A stretch of 64,000 bases of DNA from Karalla daura (Eukaryota; Chordata; Actinopteri; Chaetodontiformes; Leiognathidae): contig CM055188.1 in NCBI GenBank assembly GCA_029224185.1, positions 24,523,497 to 24,587,496 of the forward strand, given 5' to 3'. This document shows, in pieces, positions 52,051 to 63,000 of the stretch. The number at the start of each line of letters is the position of its first letter. The first letter of the stretch is position 1. The notes beneath the pieces are model-generated. The model searched no databases. It saw only the letters and a program-made list of their open reading frames with translations, and had not been told where the DNA came from. The translations under genes and the position numbers were made by a program.

Positions 52051-52100
<50 letters not shown>
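52051..52100. repeat. (TC)n microsatellite
   Basis: About 50 bp of TC repeats with one TTTC interruption near 52083. Confidence 0.95.
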
Positions 52101-52704
52101 CATATATATGCTTAATAAAAGCAAAAGACTGTAAAAAAGAATTGATTGTCATAATATCTATGCTTAATTATATACAACATACACATTGTTGGCAAGAGGC
52201 AATACATTTTTGTACAAAGTTATTTACATCTAAACGTCAAAGAGTGATATTTGTCTTACCTTTTTTTCAATGCTGTGTTACATCCAACTTTGGCTCCATG
52301 CATGGATTGCTTTGTTTCCCAACGAAAGGTCACCCCAATTCAGTGTGACATTTCATTGATCAGACTTGTAATGTAACATTTTATGTGATAATTAATTTTA
52401 AAATAATATAAGGGGCAGTTTAAGAGCCAAAAAAGTGGTGTGCTGACCGAGGGCAACGCCATGCAGTCGAGGGCTACATTTGACATTTCTTCTATAGCAT
52501 GTGAAGTTAATGACATTCACTGTTTGGCATTGGAATAAATCTACATACGTCTATTAAAGTTAAAATATGCATGTTTATATCTCACGTGTTCTCTTCTTAT
52601 TTCAGCTCTGCGGTATGATTCAGCTCTGCCATTTCTCTGAGCTTATTTTGTTTAGTTATGCCGCACAGCACAGCTCCCACACTGGAAAATGATGTCAGGC
52701 TGAT

Positions 52705-52860
52705 ATCTGAGGTCAAACCAGAGGCCCTTTGGATCACTGACTGAGGTTAAGGTCGGTGGTGGGCAGCTGACATCAGGTCACTGCTTAGGGGCAGCGTGGT
52801 ACACGTCATTAACCTAAGGCTGACCCCCTCCAGCCTTGCTGCTGTCATGGGGTCAGCCGA
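52705..52860. promoter_or_regulatory. Cluster of nuclear-receptor half-site-like motifs
   Basis: AGGTCA-type or reversed motifs occur at about 52710 (GAGGTCAAA), 52749 (AAGGTCGG), 52774 (CAGGTCACT), 52821 (TGACCCC) and 52849 (GGGGTCAGC) in unique sequence of the first intron. Half-sites are short and can arise by chance. Confidence 0.2.
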
Positions 52861-54236
52861 TCAGCTCATTTTGGATAGGGTTTTTGGGAGGGTGTTTAAA
52901 GGGTAATAAACAATGAGTGAAAGTGGTCTTTATCGACACCCCAATCACCATAGTGATAATTTGTTACACTGTTACCCTTGTCAAATTTGTTGCTGTACCA
53001 GTCTGTATTGGTACAAGAGCAGCAGGTGCAAACCTTTACTTTACAGACTATTATTATTATTTTGCCAGTGCTCTAGTCAGTACAATGGGCTCTGAGAGAG
53101 GAAGCTCAGAGCTGGCAGTGAGGAGTACGATAACTACAAAGGGATGACGGAAGGAAAGATTAAAACCTAACTTGGGTCAGTCAGATCATTTCTGCAATCA
53201 AGCAAAAAAAAACACCTGTGCACTTGCGCTAAGGAGGGTCTTCATAAAGAGGGAGTGCTGTTCTCATCCAACTATTTTAGCTGTGGCGAGTGCTAAAGTG
53301 CGCATGTGTGTATGTATGTGTGTATGTGCTGTAGAGACACCTGCCAGTAAAAATGGTGTGCTCTGACATTTAAAGAGAAAGCTTTAAAACAGCTCATTTA
53401 ATTGAACTATCTTTAAGAGATGGGAAATGGATGGATAAATTTGAAGAGCACACTGGATGGAAGATGAGGTTGCTGAGACGTAGTAAAGTGGGAATGAGGC
53501 ACACTAAACAGTAATGGATGGAAAAGGAACATAAAGAAGATTCAAGCAGATGCAGCCTTAACAGACTGAGTTAACTTGAGACAAAAAAGAAAGGATGAAG
53601 GTCAAAGAAAATACAGGATGTCTGCACGTATAAGCATACACTCTAGAGAAAACCTGACAGTGTGCTGCTGCCCTGCACCTGTCTGTGTGAGCAGAGTCAT
53701 CTGTAACACATGCAGGGCCATGCACTGTGGATCAGTTGGTGAAAACCCAGTCTAGCTCATGCGATCCCCCAGGATCTCACACCGCAGTGAAACAAACAAC
53801 ACCGTGTATGTGACAACAACTCTTGAGTGACATTTCACAAATCCAGGGGACTGGACTAATGATGTCTCCCCTCAGACTGAATCAAAGCACCATGAGGATG
53901 TGGCAAGACAAAAAAAATGGGTCCAATAAAAGTGAAATAGATGACAGAAAAACAGAATTCCGACGTTTTCACAGTTCACATTGTCAATCAGTGGCCATCA
54001 TGAATGAACATAGCATGGACTGTATTCAATTACCAGAGATAAAAGACAGAATTAGAGGAGAGAAAACAGTAGCAGACTTTCTTTTTTTTTTTTTTAGAAA
54101 ATCCCTGTCCAGAGCATTGTAGTCCCACATCTCAATTAGGCCGCTTCCTACCTGACGGATGCCAATGGTCATCTGAAATCGTCTGGAAAGAAAGTTTAGA
54201 CTCAACAGGTGTGGAAAAGAACAAATTTGAGCTTAC

Positions 54237-55418
54237 CGAGTTGATACAGGCGAGCTCCTTGTTAAGCAGCCAGGGTAAGGAAAGTTTCCCGTCTCCCTTG
54301 TAGCAGGATTGAATTCGTTCTTTGATCTTCTCTTTTATCTTCCTCAGGGTGAACAGGCACAATGCTGACTCTTTGGGTGGTTTGGCCCGATTCTTCTGAC
54401 CCTGAGAGAAGACTGTGAAGAGGATGTCTTCATTCTCAGAGATCCCCAGAGAGTTGGCTAGCTGCCGGCCTGGCCGTGCCAAGAAAGCGTCCTGCACCAG
54501 GCGGTACTCTACCCCATCTTTAGTGCAGCCTATGGGGAACTCCACGTAGGAGTAAAACTTGGGGTCATCCACGCAGAGGCGCACAATTTTTGAGGTGAAG
54601 AACTGCTCTCCGCTGGCATCAGGTGACGTCAGTTGGGTATCGAGCTGCATTGTGAGATAATAGACAAACTGCTCGCTGCTGAAGCTGTAAACGTAATAGA
54701 TGTCGAAAGCGGGGAACTTGGACAGAGTGTCAGAGGGGATCTTCAGCTGAGAGGAGACAAACTCATCCTGGTACACAAAGCTGAACATGTCTGCATTTTC
54801 TTCGTTCTCCATCAGCTTGCGGCTGGACAACGTGGGGAAATACTCAGATTTGCCGTCAATGGGGGTTCCGATGAACAGTTTGCTGGTTGGGTTGTGCGGG
54901 GAGCTGATGATGACCCCAGACATGGTGCCGAACTCTGCCACGCTGGACAGGTAGTGCTCCTTGCGGTGGTGGGGCTCGCCGAGCTTAAACAGGTCATCGA
55001 GACGAAGGAACTGGCAAATTCCCTGTGAGGTGCTGCCACAGGCGATGAGGCGGTTCTGTGCATAATCTATGAGAAGAAGCTTGTTCACATTGCGAGTCTG
55101 GGCCAGGTCGTGGGGGCAGGACTGGACACTTGGTGGTGGGTAGCACTTCTCATTGTCAACCACTGGGCCAGTCACGTGGCTGCGCAGTTTGGTCAGGTTG
55201 CTGGACAGCTTGAAAATCCAGTTGACAGCTCCCACATAGACTTCTCCGGTTTTGTTGTGGATGGCCAAATGCGTGAGCCCCGACTCAGCAGGGGCAAATC
55301 GTTTAAAGGGCAGGGGTTGGCCTAGACAGAAGGATGAACTCATCATTATCAAAAGTCCTAAGATGAGAAAAGGGTTCCCCAGGCCAGGGGAGGCAGCTGA
55401 CCGGGCCAGGGGACACAT
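54237..55418 (-). CDS. plxna1: Plexin-A1, first coding exon (signal peptide and most of the sema domain)
   Basis: Encodes residues 1-394 of a class A plexin, a type I membrane receptor that binds semaphorins (directly or with neuropilins) and signals through a cytoplasmic GAP to collapse growth cones. The ATG at 55418 is the first Met after an in-frame TAA at 55431-55433. Residues 17-26 (FLILGLLIMM) form a signal-peptide core, with cleavage likely near residue 33. The sema domain follows. Plexin landmarks seen are GEVYVGAVN (59-66), cysteines C92, C101, C127 and C135 at the positions of the two conserved disulfides, FKLGEPHHRKEHYLS (144-158), DGKSEYFPTLSSRKL, DEFVSSQLKIPSDTLSKFPA and SYVEFPIGC. 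Two N-glycosylation sequons occur, N55-K-T and N74-L-T. The exon ends ...CINS before the donor G|GTAAGC at 54236, the exon border expected for plexin A genes. The sequence fits PLXNA1 clearly better than PLXNA3 or PLXNA4 as I recall them. The teleost a or b copy cannot be decided here. Residue 67 is Trp where Arg is usual. Confidence 0.95.
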
Positions 55419-55692
55419 ATCTAGGCTAGGTTAGGCAAGACTTAGGGAGGTGGGGAAGGGGCAAGTAAGGAGGAGAAGAATGAGTAGTACGAGCTCTGGT
55501 ATCAAGTCCCACTTCAGAGCGTTTTTTTTTTGTGTTTCTGCCCTTCAGTCAAAGAATAGGGGTGGACAATCTGAGGGAGAGAGAAGGACGGAGGGAAGAA
55601 GGGAAGAAAAACTCCTATTGATTGGCTGTCGTGCTCTCAGCGTTGCAAGCCGTCATCAGGACCCTCTTCCACAGAGGCACAAGGTGGGAGTC
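55419..55692 (-). other. plxna1: Inferred plxna1 5' UTR within the first coding exon
   Basis: Upstream of the ATG, the minus strand carries a very good splice acceptor: a pyrimidine-rich run ending TTGCAG, with AG at 55694-55693. Taking this as the border gives a 274-nt leader that ends at the ATG at 55418, and implies at least one further non-coding 5' exon upstream. A short upstream ORF of 13 codons runs from the ATG at 55656 to a TAG at 55615. A weaker acceptor candidate sits after the pyrimidine tract near 55440-55482 (CCTAAG) and would give a much shorter leader. The border is inferred from motifs only. Confidence 0.55.
55615..55656 (-). other. Short upstream ORF in the plxna1 leader
   Basis: An ATG at 55656 opens a 13-codon frame (MTACNAESTTANQ) ending in TAG at 55615-55617. 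It lies about 240 nt upstream of the plexin start and wholly inside the inferred leader. Such uORFs can lower translation of the main frame. It matters only if the 55692 acceptor is the one used. The peptide itself has no recognisable feature. Confidence 0.3.
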
Positions 55693-58399
55693 CTGCAAGG
55701 CAGAAAGAAAACACACGGTGAGTATCCATGAAACACTTCCTATAGATTATTCATCAACCATGCGGAGAGGCCAAAGAGGCTTGCACGTTGCACCGCCGAA
55801 ATTAGATGAAATTCTAGCTGACATTTGCCCCAGTGATAAATAAATGATATCAAATCAAGTCTGGAAGGCAAATGTGTGTCTGCATTTAATTACGAGTGAG
55901 GATAGCGAGGGAGGCCAAGGCTGATTATTAAACGCTCTGTACACATAATGCCAGTGTTGCTGGAATGAGTTATAGACTCGCAACGGTGAACTCTTTAATA
56001 TTTCATAACTTTCAACTTCACCACGGTGGCCTTGGAGGTGGAGTGTATGTGAAAGAGTGCCTGTGGGCACTGTTACATTGAAAACAGTGAGCAATTTATA
56101 GCCAGGTCTGCTAAAAAGCTCTCCTGTCATGATTTCAACAGTATGAGCACACTACGTAGTAACCCTTCACTGTAATTGTATCCAGGCATCGGGCTCTTAC
56201 AGTGGCACGGCAGGTGGCTCAAAACACCCTGCCTTTCTTCAGGGAGCTATGATTACAGCACATATTGCATATATCAATCCTAACCTTAACCCTTGAGTAG
56301 AGCCTGCAACGTGTACAATGCATACAGCATGATTCAAAAAAACAATCACCAATGATTTTTGAATGGTCTCTTTCATATGAAAACCTACTCTGCAGCCAAT
56401 CCTGAGAGTTCCCTATTGCAGTCGCCGACTACTCATGTTATCTCTGTGCAATCTCATCATCATTTTGAAACAGATCACTGTTATAACACCCCTCTTATAG
56501 ACTATAAGATGGATGTTTTACAGGTAAAGGACAGGGGTTAGGAGATGAGGAGTCAAAAGGCAGATCTTCAAACCACAAAGTTATGATGAGGAGCAGGATT
56601 TGCTGGGTACACACTACAGCTTGACAGGCCAATCATGTTCCTACAATACTGGGATATTAGTTCTCCCGTAAATGCTGATTATGCAAAACAGGACACAACT
56701 CTTCCAGGGACCTCACGCTTCAATTTCACCCAGACTATCAAAGTGTCTGCACGAAGGGTGTTTTATGACCACGCCGAATCGGAAAAGATGAGCGACACTA
56801 CCACGAGATGAGGAGTGGAAGAAGAGAAGGGGGATGGGAGATCAGGCAAAAACATCATCCAGAAGAACATTTTAAAACAAGGACAAAGAGACCAAAGAAG
56901 AATATCATTTTTTTTCCTTTATTTATCTGACTATTTGACTGTTTTGCTTCCTGCCTCCTATTCCCCATGTGGTCAGCCACCCTGGAACAAGACTATCAGT
57001 CTATCAATCGTCAGAAGCTCAATGCAGGTCAAAGAGATTGGTCAGTTTACCAAGCTCGGAGAGATGTGAGATAATTTTAGCTGCCCTGTTTGCTGGAGCT
57101 ATCTTTAAGGTAGAGGTAGGTATTCATCGGGTGGAATGTGGGTGAACTTGGTGGGAGAGACGATGCAGTTTTACAATGCTGGAAGAATTAAATATCTAGG
57201 TGAGAGGAGTCATTTAATTGCACATCAATTTTAGTCAAGCACTGCTGCAAACAGTGTGTGAGAGAGAAAAGAAAAAGAGCAGCATAGAAGAGAAATAGGA
57301 GTGCCGATGTTCATGGAATAGCAAACCATAGCTCAGCTGAGACAGAGCTAGCCAGGTTCAGGGAGAGGTGGTGTCATCCAATTTCCACAAATGAAAAGCC
57401 AGGAGAAGACAAATGTGCAGGAGAGGGGAGAGAAAACATGGCGTGAAGAGGTAGCAGAGCAAGAAAAAGTAGGAGAGAAAAGAAACACGTGCATGGACAG
57501 AGATGAGGCGAGGGGTGGGTGTGAAGCAGCAGGAGTCAAACAAAAGGCAGTACTTCTGCAGCATTTTAATCAGAGCTCTACCTGCACCTGAATCTAACAG
57601 TAGAGGAGTCCCGGGGATCGAGGCACCTCGGCATGGTGTAGCTGCTAGAGACAGAGGGGCCCGAGCTGCAGTTATCAGATACAGCCCGACTCTCTCTCTC
57701 CTCTTTGAGATTAAAATGACATGACGCAGATCGCAGCCTCTTCGACATAAGCAGCCGCAATAAAGTGACGAGCCAGCCTATAAAAAAAAACTAATTTCTT
57801 GCTCAACGGTACAGTCGCGCCGCGCAACGAGAGCAGATGTCAATTTAAAGCGCAGTGGCACGTAGGGAGGCTGGCTGCCTCATTTTCCCTTTGTCATTTC
57901 CAAGTGAGGGAAAGATACAATGAGGCTTAGTGAGTGAGCAGGCAAATGAGAGAGAGCCTGATAAAGAATGAGGGAGAGCATGAAAAAAATCGTCCCTACA
58001 GTAATTCCTCTTCATTTAGGCCAGCCACGGCTTGATTTAAGACAGTGTGAATCGCACAACAAATTGCATCTGGGGGTGTGCAGCTGCTTGTTATCTATTC
58101 CGGTAATAAGACAACATCACGGCATGCACTTAAACAAAACACGTTAGTTAGTGCAGAGCCAGCGCAGAGTTATCCAACACCATTATAGAAACCTTGCAAA
58201 TAACAGGACAGGATGTGGAGGGAAGACTCGGCTCTTTCTCAATTCTTTGACTACCCCGTCATAGCAGACATGGCCAACTGCTGAGGATGTAGCAAATCAC
58301 TCAGCTTCTTACACACATTCCTCTATTTTTCTCAAATTTCTCAATTTTCTCTCTCCCTCCTTATCCCTCCAAGCCCTCTTCAATTTCAATTTCCTCCAG

Positions 58400-58660
58400 A
58401 GCTAAAGTGAAATGGTGGGAAGAGCACTGGAACAAGGTTGTGAGCCATATCTGGCACCATCAAGGCAAAACATGTCAATCATTTTGGGCCGGAGCGTGTC
58501 TGTGGCTTTGGGAACGCGCAGCCACCATATCAGGGGAGCCGAGGCCGTTATCACATCAGGGAAAAGCATTAGAGAGTACGGGCTGTAAGGGGCCGAGTTG
58601 ATTGGATTTGATATCTGGACGTCCTATCAATTGACAGGACTGCACTGAGTCCCTATGGAC
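58400..58660. promoter_or_regulatory. Candidate regulatory element with TALE-type motifs
   Basis: Unique, base-balanced sequence free of simple repeats. It contains TGTCAATCATT (reverse complement AATGATTGACA, a PBX/MEIS-like site) at about 58470-58480, CAATTGACAGG at about 58628-58638, and TTGATTGG near 58599. The motifs are seen; enhancer function is inference. Confidence 0.25.
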
Positions 58661-58781
58661 ACTGGGTATTAGAATGAGGGATTGAAAGGGAGGTAGACGC
58701 AACAGAGAGGAAAAGGCTTTCAGGGATTTTCTTTGTTTTATTTGTTTGTCTTAACAGTGGTGGGAATCCTGAGAAGAGATT

Positions 58782-58824
58782 AGGTGGAGGTGGAGGTGGC
58801 GGTGGTAGTAGTGGTGGTGGTGGG
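58782..58824. repeat. (GGTGGA)/(GGT)n repeat
   Basis: GGTGGA units pass into GGT triplets with GTA variants. Antisense frames read as polyproline, which is an artefact. Confidence 0.9.
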
Positions 58825-60036
58825 TTCTCACATAAGTTGTGAGGAGAATCTGGGGGCTGGTGAAGTGGTGGGCTGTTTGGGACTCTCAGGAACCATGCTG
58901 GACCAAGCACTGCCTCCCTCACCCTCTTCTCCAAAGCAGCTAAACCTGTCCGTTCAGATAATGGTCGCTGCTCAGCCCTAGAGCGGTGCTGATTTATTGC
59001 CGGTGGCATATCAATTACAGCTCTCGCCACCGGAGGGGAGAAAGAGCCAGAGAAGGTGGAGAGAGAAAGAGGAGGAGGAGTAGGAGAAGAGGGGGGAAGA
59101 GCGGCACTCAGACAAATTCTCCAGCCTCCGATGCCAGACTCGGTATTGCAACATGTGGGTCACATCTGGGATAAAAGGAGGAAGTGAAAGGGTGAAATTG
59201 GGGGTTTGAGGATGTAAGAAAACATAATAAGGGAGATGGATGTGTGTGACATTGAGGGAAAGGCGTTGAACATTAATGCAAATTCTCAGGACGCACACAC
59301 TCATGTATGCACAAAGTCAATTATCGTAACCCGACCGTAGCATTATCGAGTAGGTGACTGAAAGCAATATGGTTTAGAAGACACACATTAAGCAGTTGCA
59401 CAGCTTCAGTTGAAACACACCAGTATACTCCCCCTGTGTTTGTACACACACAAAATGCAAATGGAAATTCACAGCGAAAAATACTCTATTCGCATGCAAA
59501 TCAAAACACACATGTACAAAAAACCTAATGGGTCTCTATCTTAATCTGCCCTCCACCTCTTCACTCAGCAGCCAACACACTCTAGAGATTGGAGATTTGC
59601 CCGGAGGAGGAAAGGGAGGTGGGTGAGCACTGGGTAAAGGATTGAACAGCAAGAGGAGGCAGCAGGAAGCGGGATGTGGGGTGGGGGTGCAGGGAGTGGT
59701 GGCGGGAGGGATAGGGTGGTTAGAGAGGAGGGTAAGATAGAAGGGGGGAGCCAAGCCCTGAAGCCTTAATCCTCTCCCAGGGTCTGCCTAATCTCACCAC
59801 CACTATCTGCATATGGGAAGAATGGATTACCATCCCCCGACACACTGACGCAGGGGTGGGTTGACGGAGGGATGGGTGGCAGTCCCCGGGCAGACAACAC
59901 AGACACAGAGACACAAACATACGCATATACGCAAAGTCTGCCCCGAGTTATCATAGGGCAGAGGATGTATGTTGCCCTTATAACTATTTTGGCAGCGTCT
60001 GTGGAGATTCTGATTCATTCAGGTCATCGTAATGGA

Positions 60037-60094
60037 AGGAGTTGTAAATCGTGGCCATTTATAATGATTCCAGTTGCCACAATTTATGACTCCT
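60037..60094. other. Hairpin-forming inverted repeat, 19-bp stem
   Basis: The arms are AGGAGTTGTAAATCGTGGC (60037-60055) and GCCACAATTTATGACTCCT (60076-60094), separated by a 20-base loop. As RNA from the plus strand, 18 of 19 positions pair, two as G:U, with one C/A mismatch. Size and pairing resemble a short miRNA precursor, but I recognise no known miRNA seed. A small palindromic element remnant or chance are the alternatives. Confidence 0.5.
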
Positions 60095-63000
60095 GTGGGA
60101 TTTTTTTGACCTTTAAATAAATATATACTATACTGTGTTCAGACACACACACACACCGTCACACACAGGTGTAGGCCAGTCATTTAGCTCACCAGTGTGT
60201 TTGTGTGTAGGGTGTGTGTAGGGTGGGGGTGGGGTGGGTGTGGAGGGTCCTCTTAACACGGCAAAAACTGAAATCTCAACACTGCAACAAAGCAATCACT
60301 CTGTCTGCTGAGGATTATCAGAGGATGTCAACATTATTGCAATAACTCAGTGGAATATCATCAAAAAATATCTCAGCCCATCTGTCACTGTCCATGAAAA
60401 TTTGTTCATAAAGCTTCTCCTTTTTCAATAACAGTTGAATGACAGCAGAATATGTGTTATTAACGGGATATGGATAGTACTTCTCGAGTGCCTTCGGCGG
60501 CCATACAGTCTGAAACAGTCAAACTACCTGCTCAAATTCATTATTGCATCATTATGTCACAACTTTATTGTCAGGTCATTACTGCATTAGCAAGGAAAAA
60601 GCAACTTTAGTGAGGGTATTCAAATTATGAGCATATGAGTGTATTTACGTACGAAATTCAACGGTCCCACACCTTCATAGTCATGTCATCCAACGAGCCA
60701 AAATACATTTCAGAGTAGGTAAAGGCAATGTTCAAGCGCTCAGACAACAAAGCAGCACTGTATATTGTGCTATCCTGTATCACTTCCTTCCTGCCTCGGC
60801 TGGGGGGCTGAGTGGCAAGTCTTGAGGTGTATAAACAGCCCTTATGAGTTGTGTTTTAATGCCAACGTAAATCAGTTTAGTGGAGGACAAGAGCCAGTGC
60901 CCTTTCTCTCCCTCTCCCTCTCCCTCTCTCTGTGGCAGGTGTCCTGCCAAAACAAATGCGTCGCACAAAAGTTGTGTGTGTGTGTGTGCTTGTGTGTGTG
61001 TGTGCGTGTCTGTGTTAGAAAGTCAGGCACTGAAACAAATTGAGGCCCCTGTCTTTAAAGCACCTTGCAGGGCCGACTTTCAAGCCATCAGCCCAGTTGG
61101 AGTGATAAAACCTGATCCAGACCTGTCTAGCAGTTACCCTTGACAGCAAAGAGGCTGAGAAAAAGCTACGGGGTAGAAAAAGCGTTGTTATCCTCACTTC
61201 ATTCTACATTAGTTTGTCTTAAGTATGTAAGCCAAAAATAAATTCCTTACAGCAGTGGCTTTACAAGCTGCTCAGCCCCGTTTCATGGAATAATGGAATC
61301 GTGAAGGTTGTAAAATCATGTTGAAGAAAGTACGAGGCCACAGCATCATAAAACACATAGTAATAAACAATCGTTGGAAACATGAAAAACACATTTTAAG
61401 ACCTTGCACCGCAGTCATTTTTTGCTATCTTGTTAATCTGTAATAATTTGAGTTATGTCACTTATTTCCAGTGTTTTGCTCACTGATTTATCAGGTTTAA
61501 ATAAGTGGCCGGCGCAAGGACAAAGGTACAAACTACGGCGTAACATATTCACACACACTCAAGGGCTGAAGCAGCAGGAAGTGCAAGGACAACTGCTTCT
61601 CCGAGTGCCAAAGTGTCGTGTGGATAAAAGTGCACTGTGTGTGTTGGTGTGTCTGTGTGTGACAGCTGCCACTCTCAGACAGTAGACAGACTGTGGGCAC
61701 TAGATCACATAAATTCTTCCTCTCCTCATTCTCTGCAACAATAAACACACACACACTGTCTTCTGTTTTCAGAGGTAAATGGGATTATACGCCAACAGAC
61801 GTTTTTTCAGTGTCTGCTAAAATGTCTGTGTGTGTGAGAGTGTGTGTATGCGTGTGTAAGAGTGTGTGTGCACGGACATGTGCTCTGGGGCTACCGTGCA
61901 CAGCTGTCCCCTGCTATGTGTGCATTTGTCGACTCTGAGACATATGCAGGCATTACAAGAGAAAGGGGGTCATAAGCTACTGTGTGTCTTTAAGAAGGGG
62001 CCACAAGACCATTTAACACCACCCACACCCACATCTACTGGCAGGCTTTGCAACCTTTTCTGGATCTCACATGAAGTCTGGTCAATGCTGGAATGCAGAG
62101 GGAATGTGCTACGGACTAACCTGTACATATAATCCACCCAGCTCAAACACACTGATATCATACACAGAGTGTTTGTTGGAATAAGGTAACCTAAGTGACA
62201 GATGTGTATACATGTCCCAACTCTCCCTTCAAACATCTCCATCTCTTTATCTTTCAAGAGTGAAACTACCAACGTGCTTTGACCACTTACTGAGCAGCTT
62301 GAGGATTTTGCAGAGTGAAAGGCACCATCTTGGTGCTCTCAACTGTTTATGAACATTGTGTCTGATTTGGCGGGTGAACACAAGGTTGTGCGCTCTGGGG
62401 TGTCTCCCAGGCATGCAGCCCTTGTCACTACAATAACACATGAAGAGCAGACAGACTGTATTTGTCTCTGTCTTTATATCCACCCCAATGTTTTCCATCA
62501 AATCCTCTCACATCTCCCAGTCTCTCTCTCCGTCTCCCCCTCTCTGCATCCGCTCTCCAGATTTTATGACTCACAGCAGTGCTGAGGCCTAAACAATATC
62601 AATTTGCTCAAACATCAAATTTATGACAATCACAACAAACTGCATGAACAGGGGAACACATTTTCTCCACCCCAATTCTTCTCTTGGGGGTGAAATTCCA
62701 GGAAAAACAAAGGCCTACCTTCCAGCTGCTAAGACAGAATGAAACACGGTTGAAGCGGCAATCACATAAAACCTGCCTACAATTCGAAAAAAAGGAGCAC
62801 ACAGACACACAAACACACTGATGCAGGCACCGTCAGATTAGTGGTTTACTCTTAATCTCTCTACTGTGTTTGCGCGATTGGGTCTTTCTTTCCATGACAA
62901 ATCCTGTGTCTGTCTGAGTGCGCATGTGTGTGTGTGTCTGTGTGCATGCATGCATGCATGTGAGAGTGTGAAGGTGGGTGAGGTAGGCTATATGTAGGTT

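Larger units (their letters stand above)
40369..54236 (-). other. plxna1: plxna1 intron between coding exons 1 and 2 (13,868 bp)
   Basis: The intron is bounded by GTAAGC at 54236 and a CAG acceptor at 40369. It contains a tRNA-derived SINE (46650-46860), a possible hAT element (44502-45061), a diverged common fish repeat (43060-43200) and a possible further fragment of it (40836-40925). It also holds several CA tracts, a CT tract (52051-52100), polypyrimidine DNA at 49570-49850 and 50290-50680, and unique stretches such as 47590-47760 and 52620-52870. Open frames here are short and low in complexity. I recognise no gene nested in the intron. Confidence 0.9.

Noticed and set aside
54633..55028. 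131-codon plus-strand frame opposite the first coding exon
   Set aside because: Antisense shadow of the plexin exon, whose minus-strand frame has a clear family match.
58653..59030. Proline-rich 125-codon minus-strand frame
   Set aside because: The polyproline comes from the GGT repeat on the other strand, and no exon context is present.
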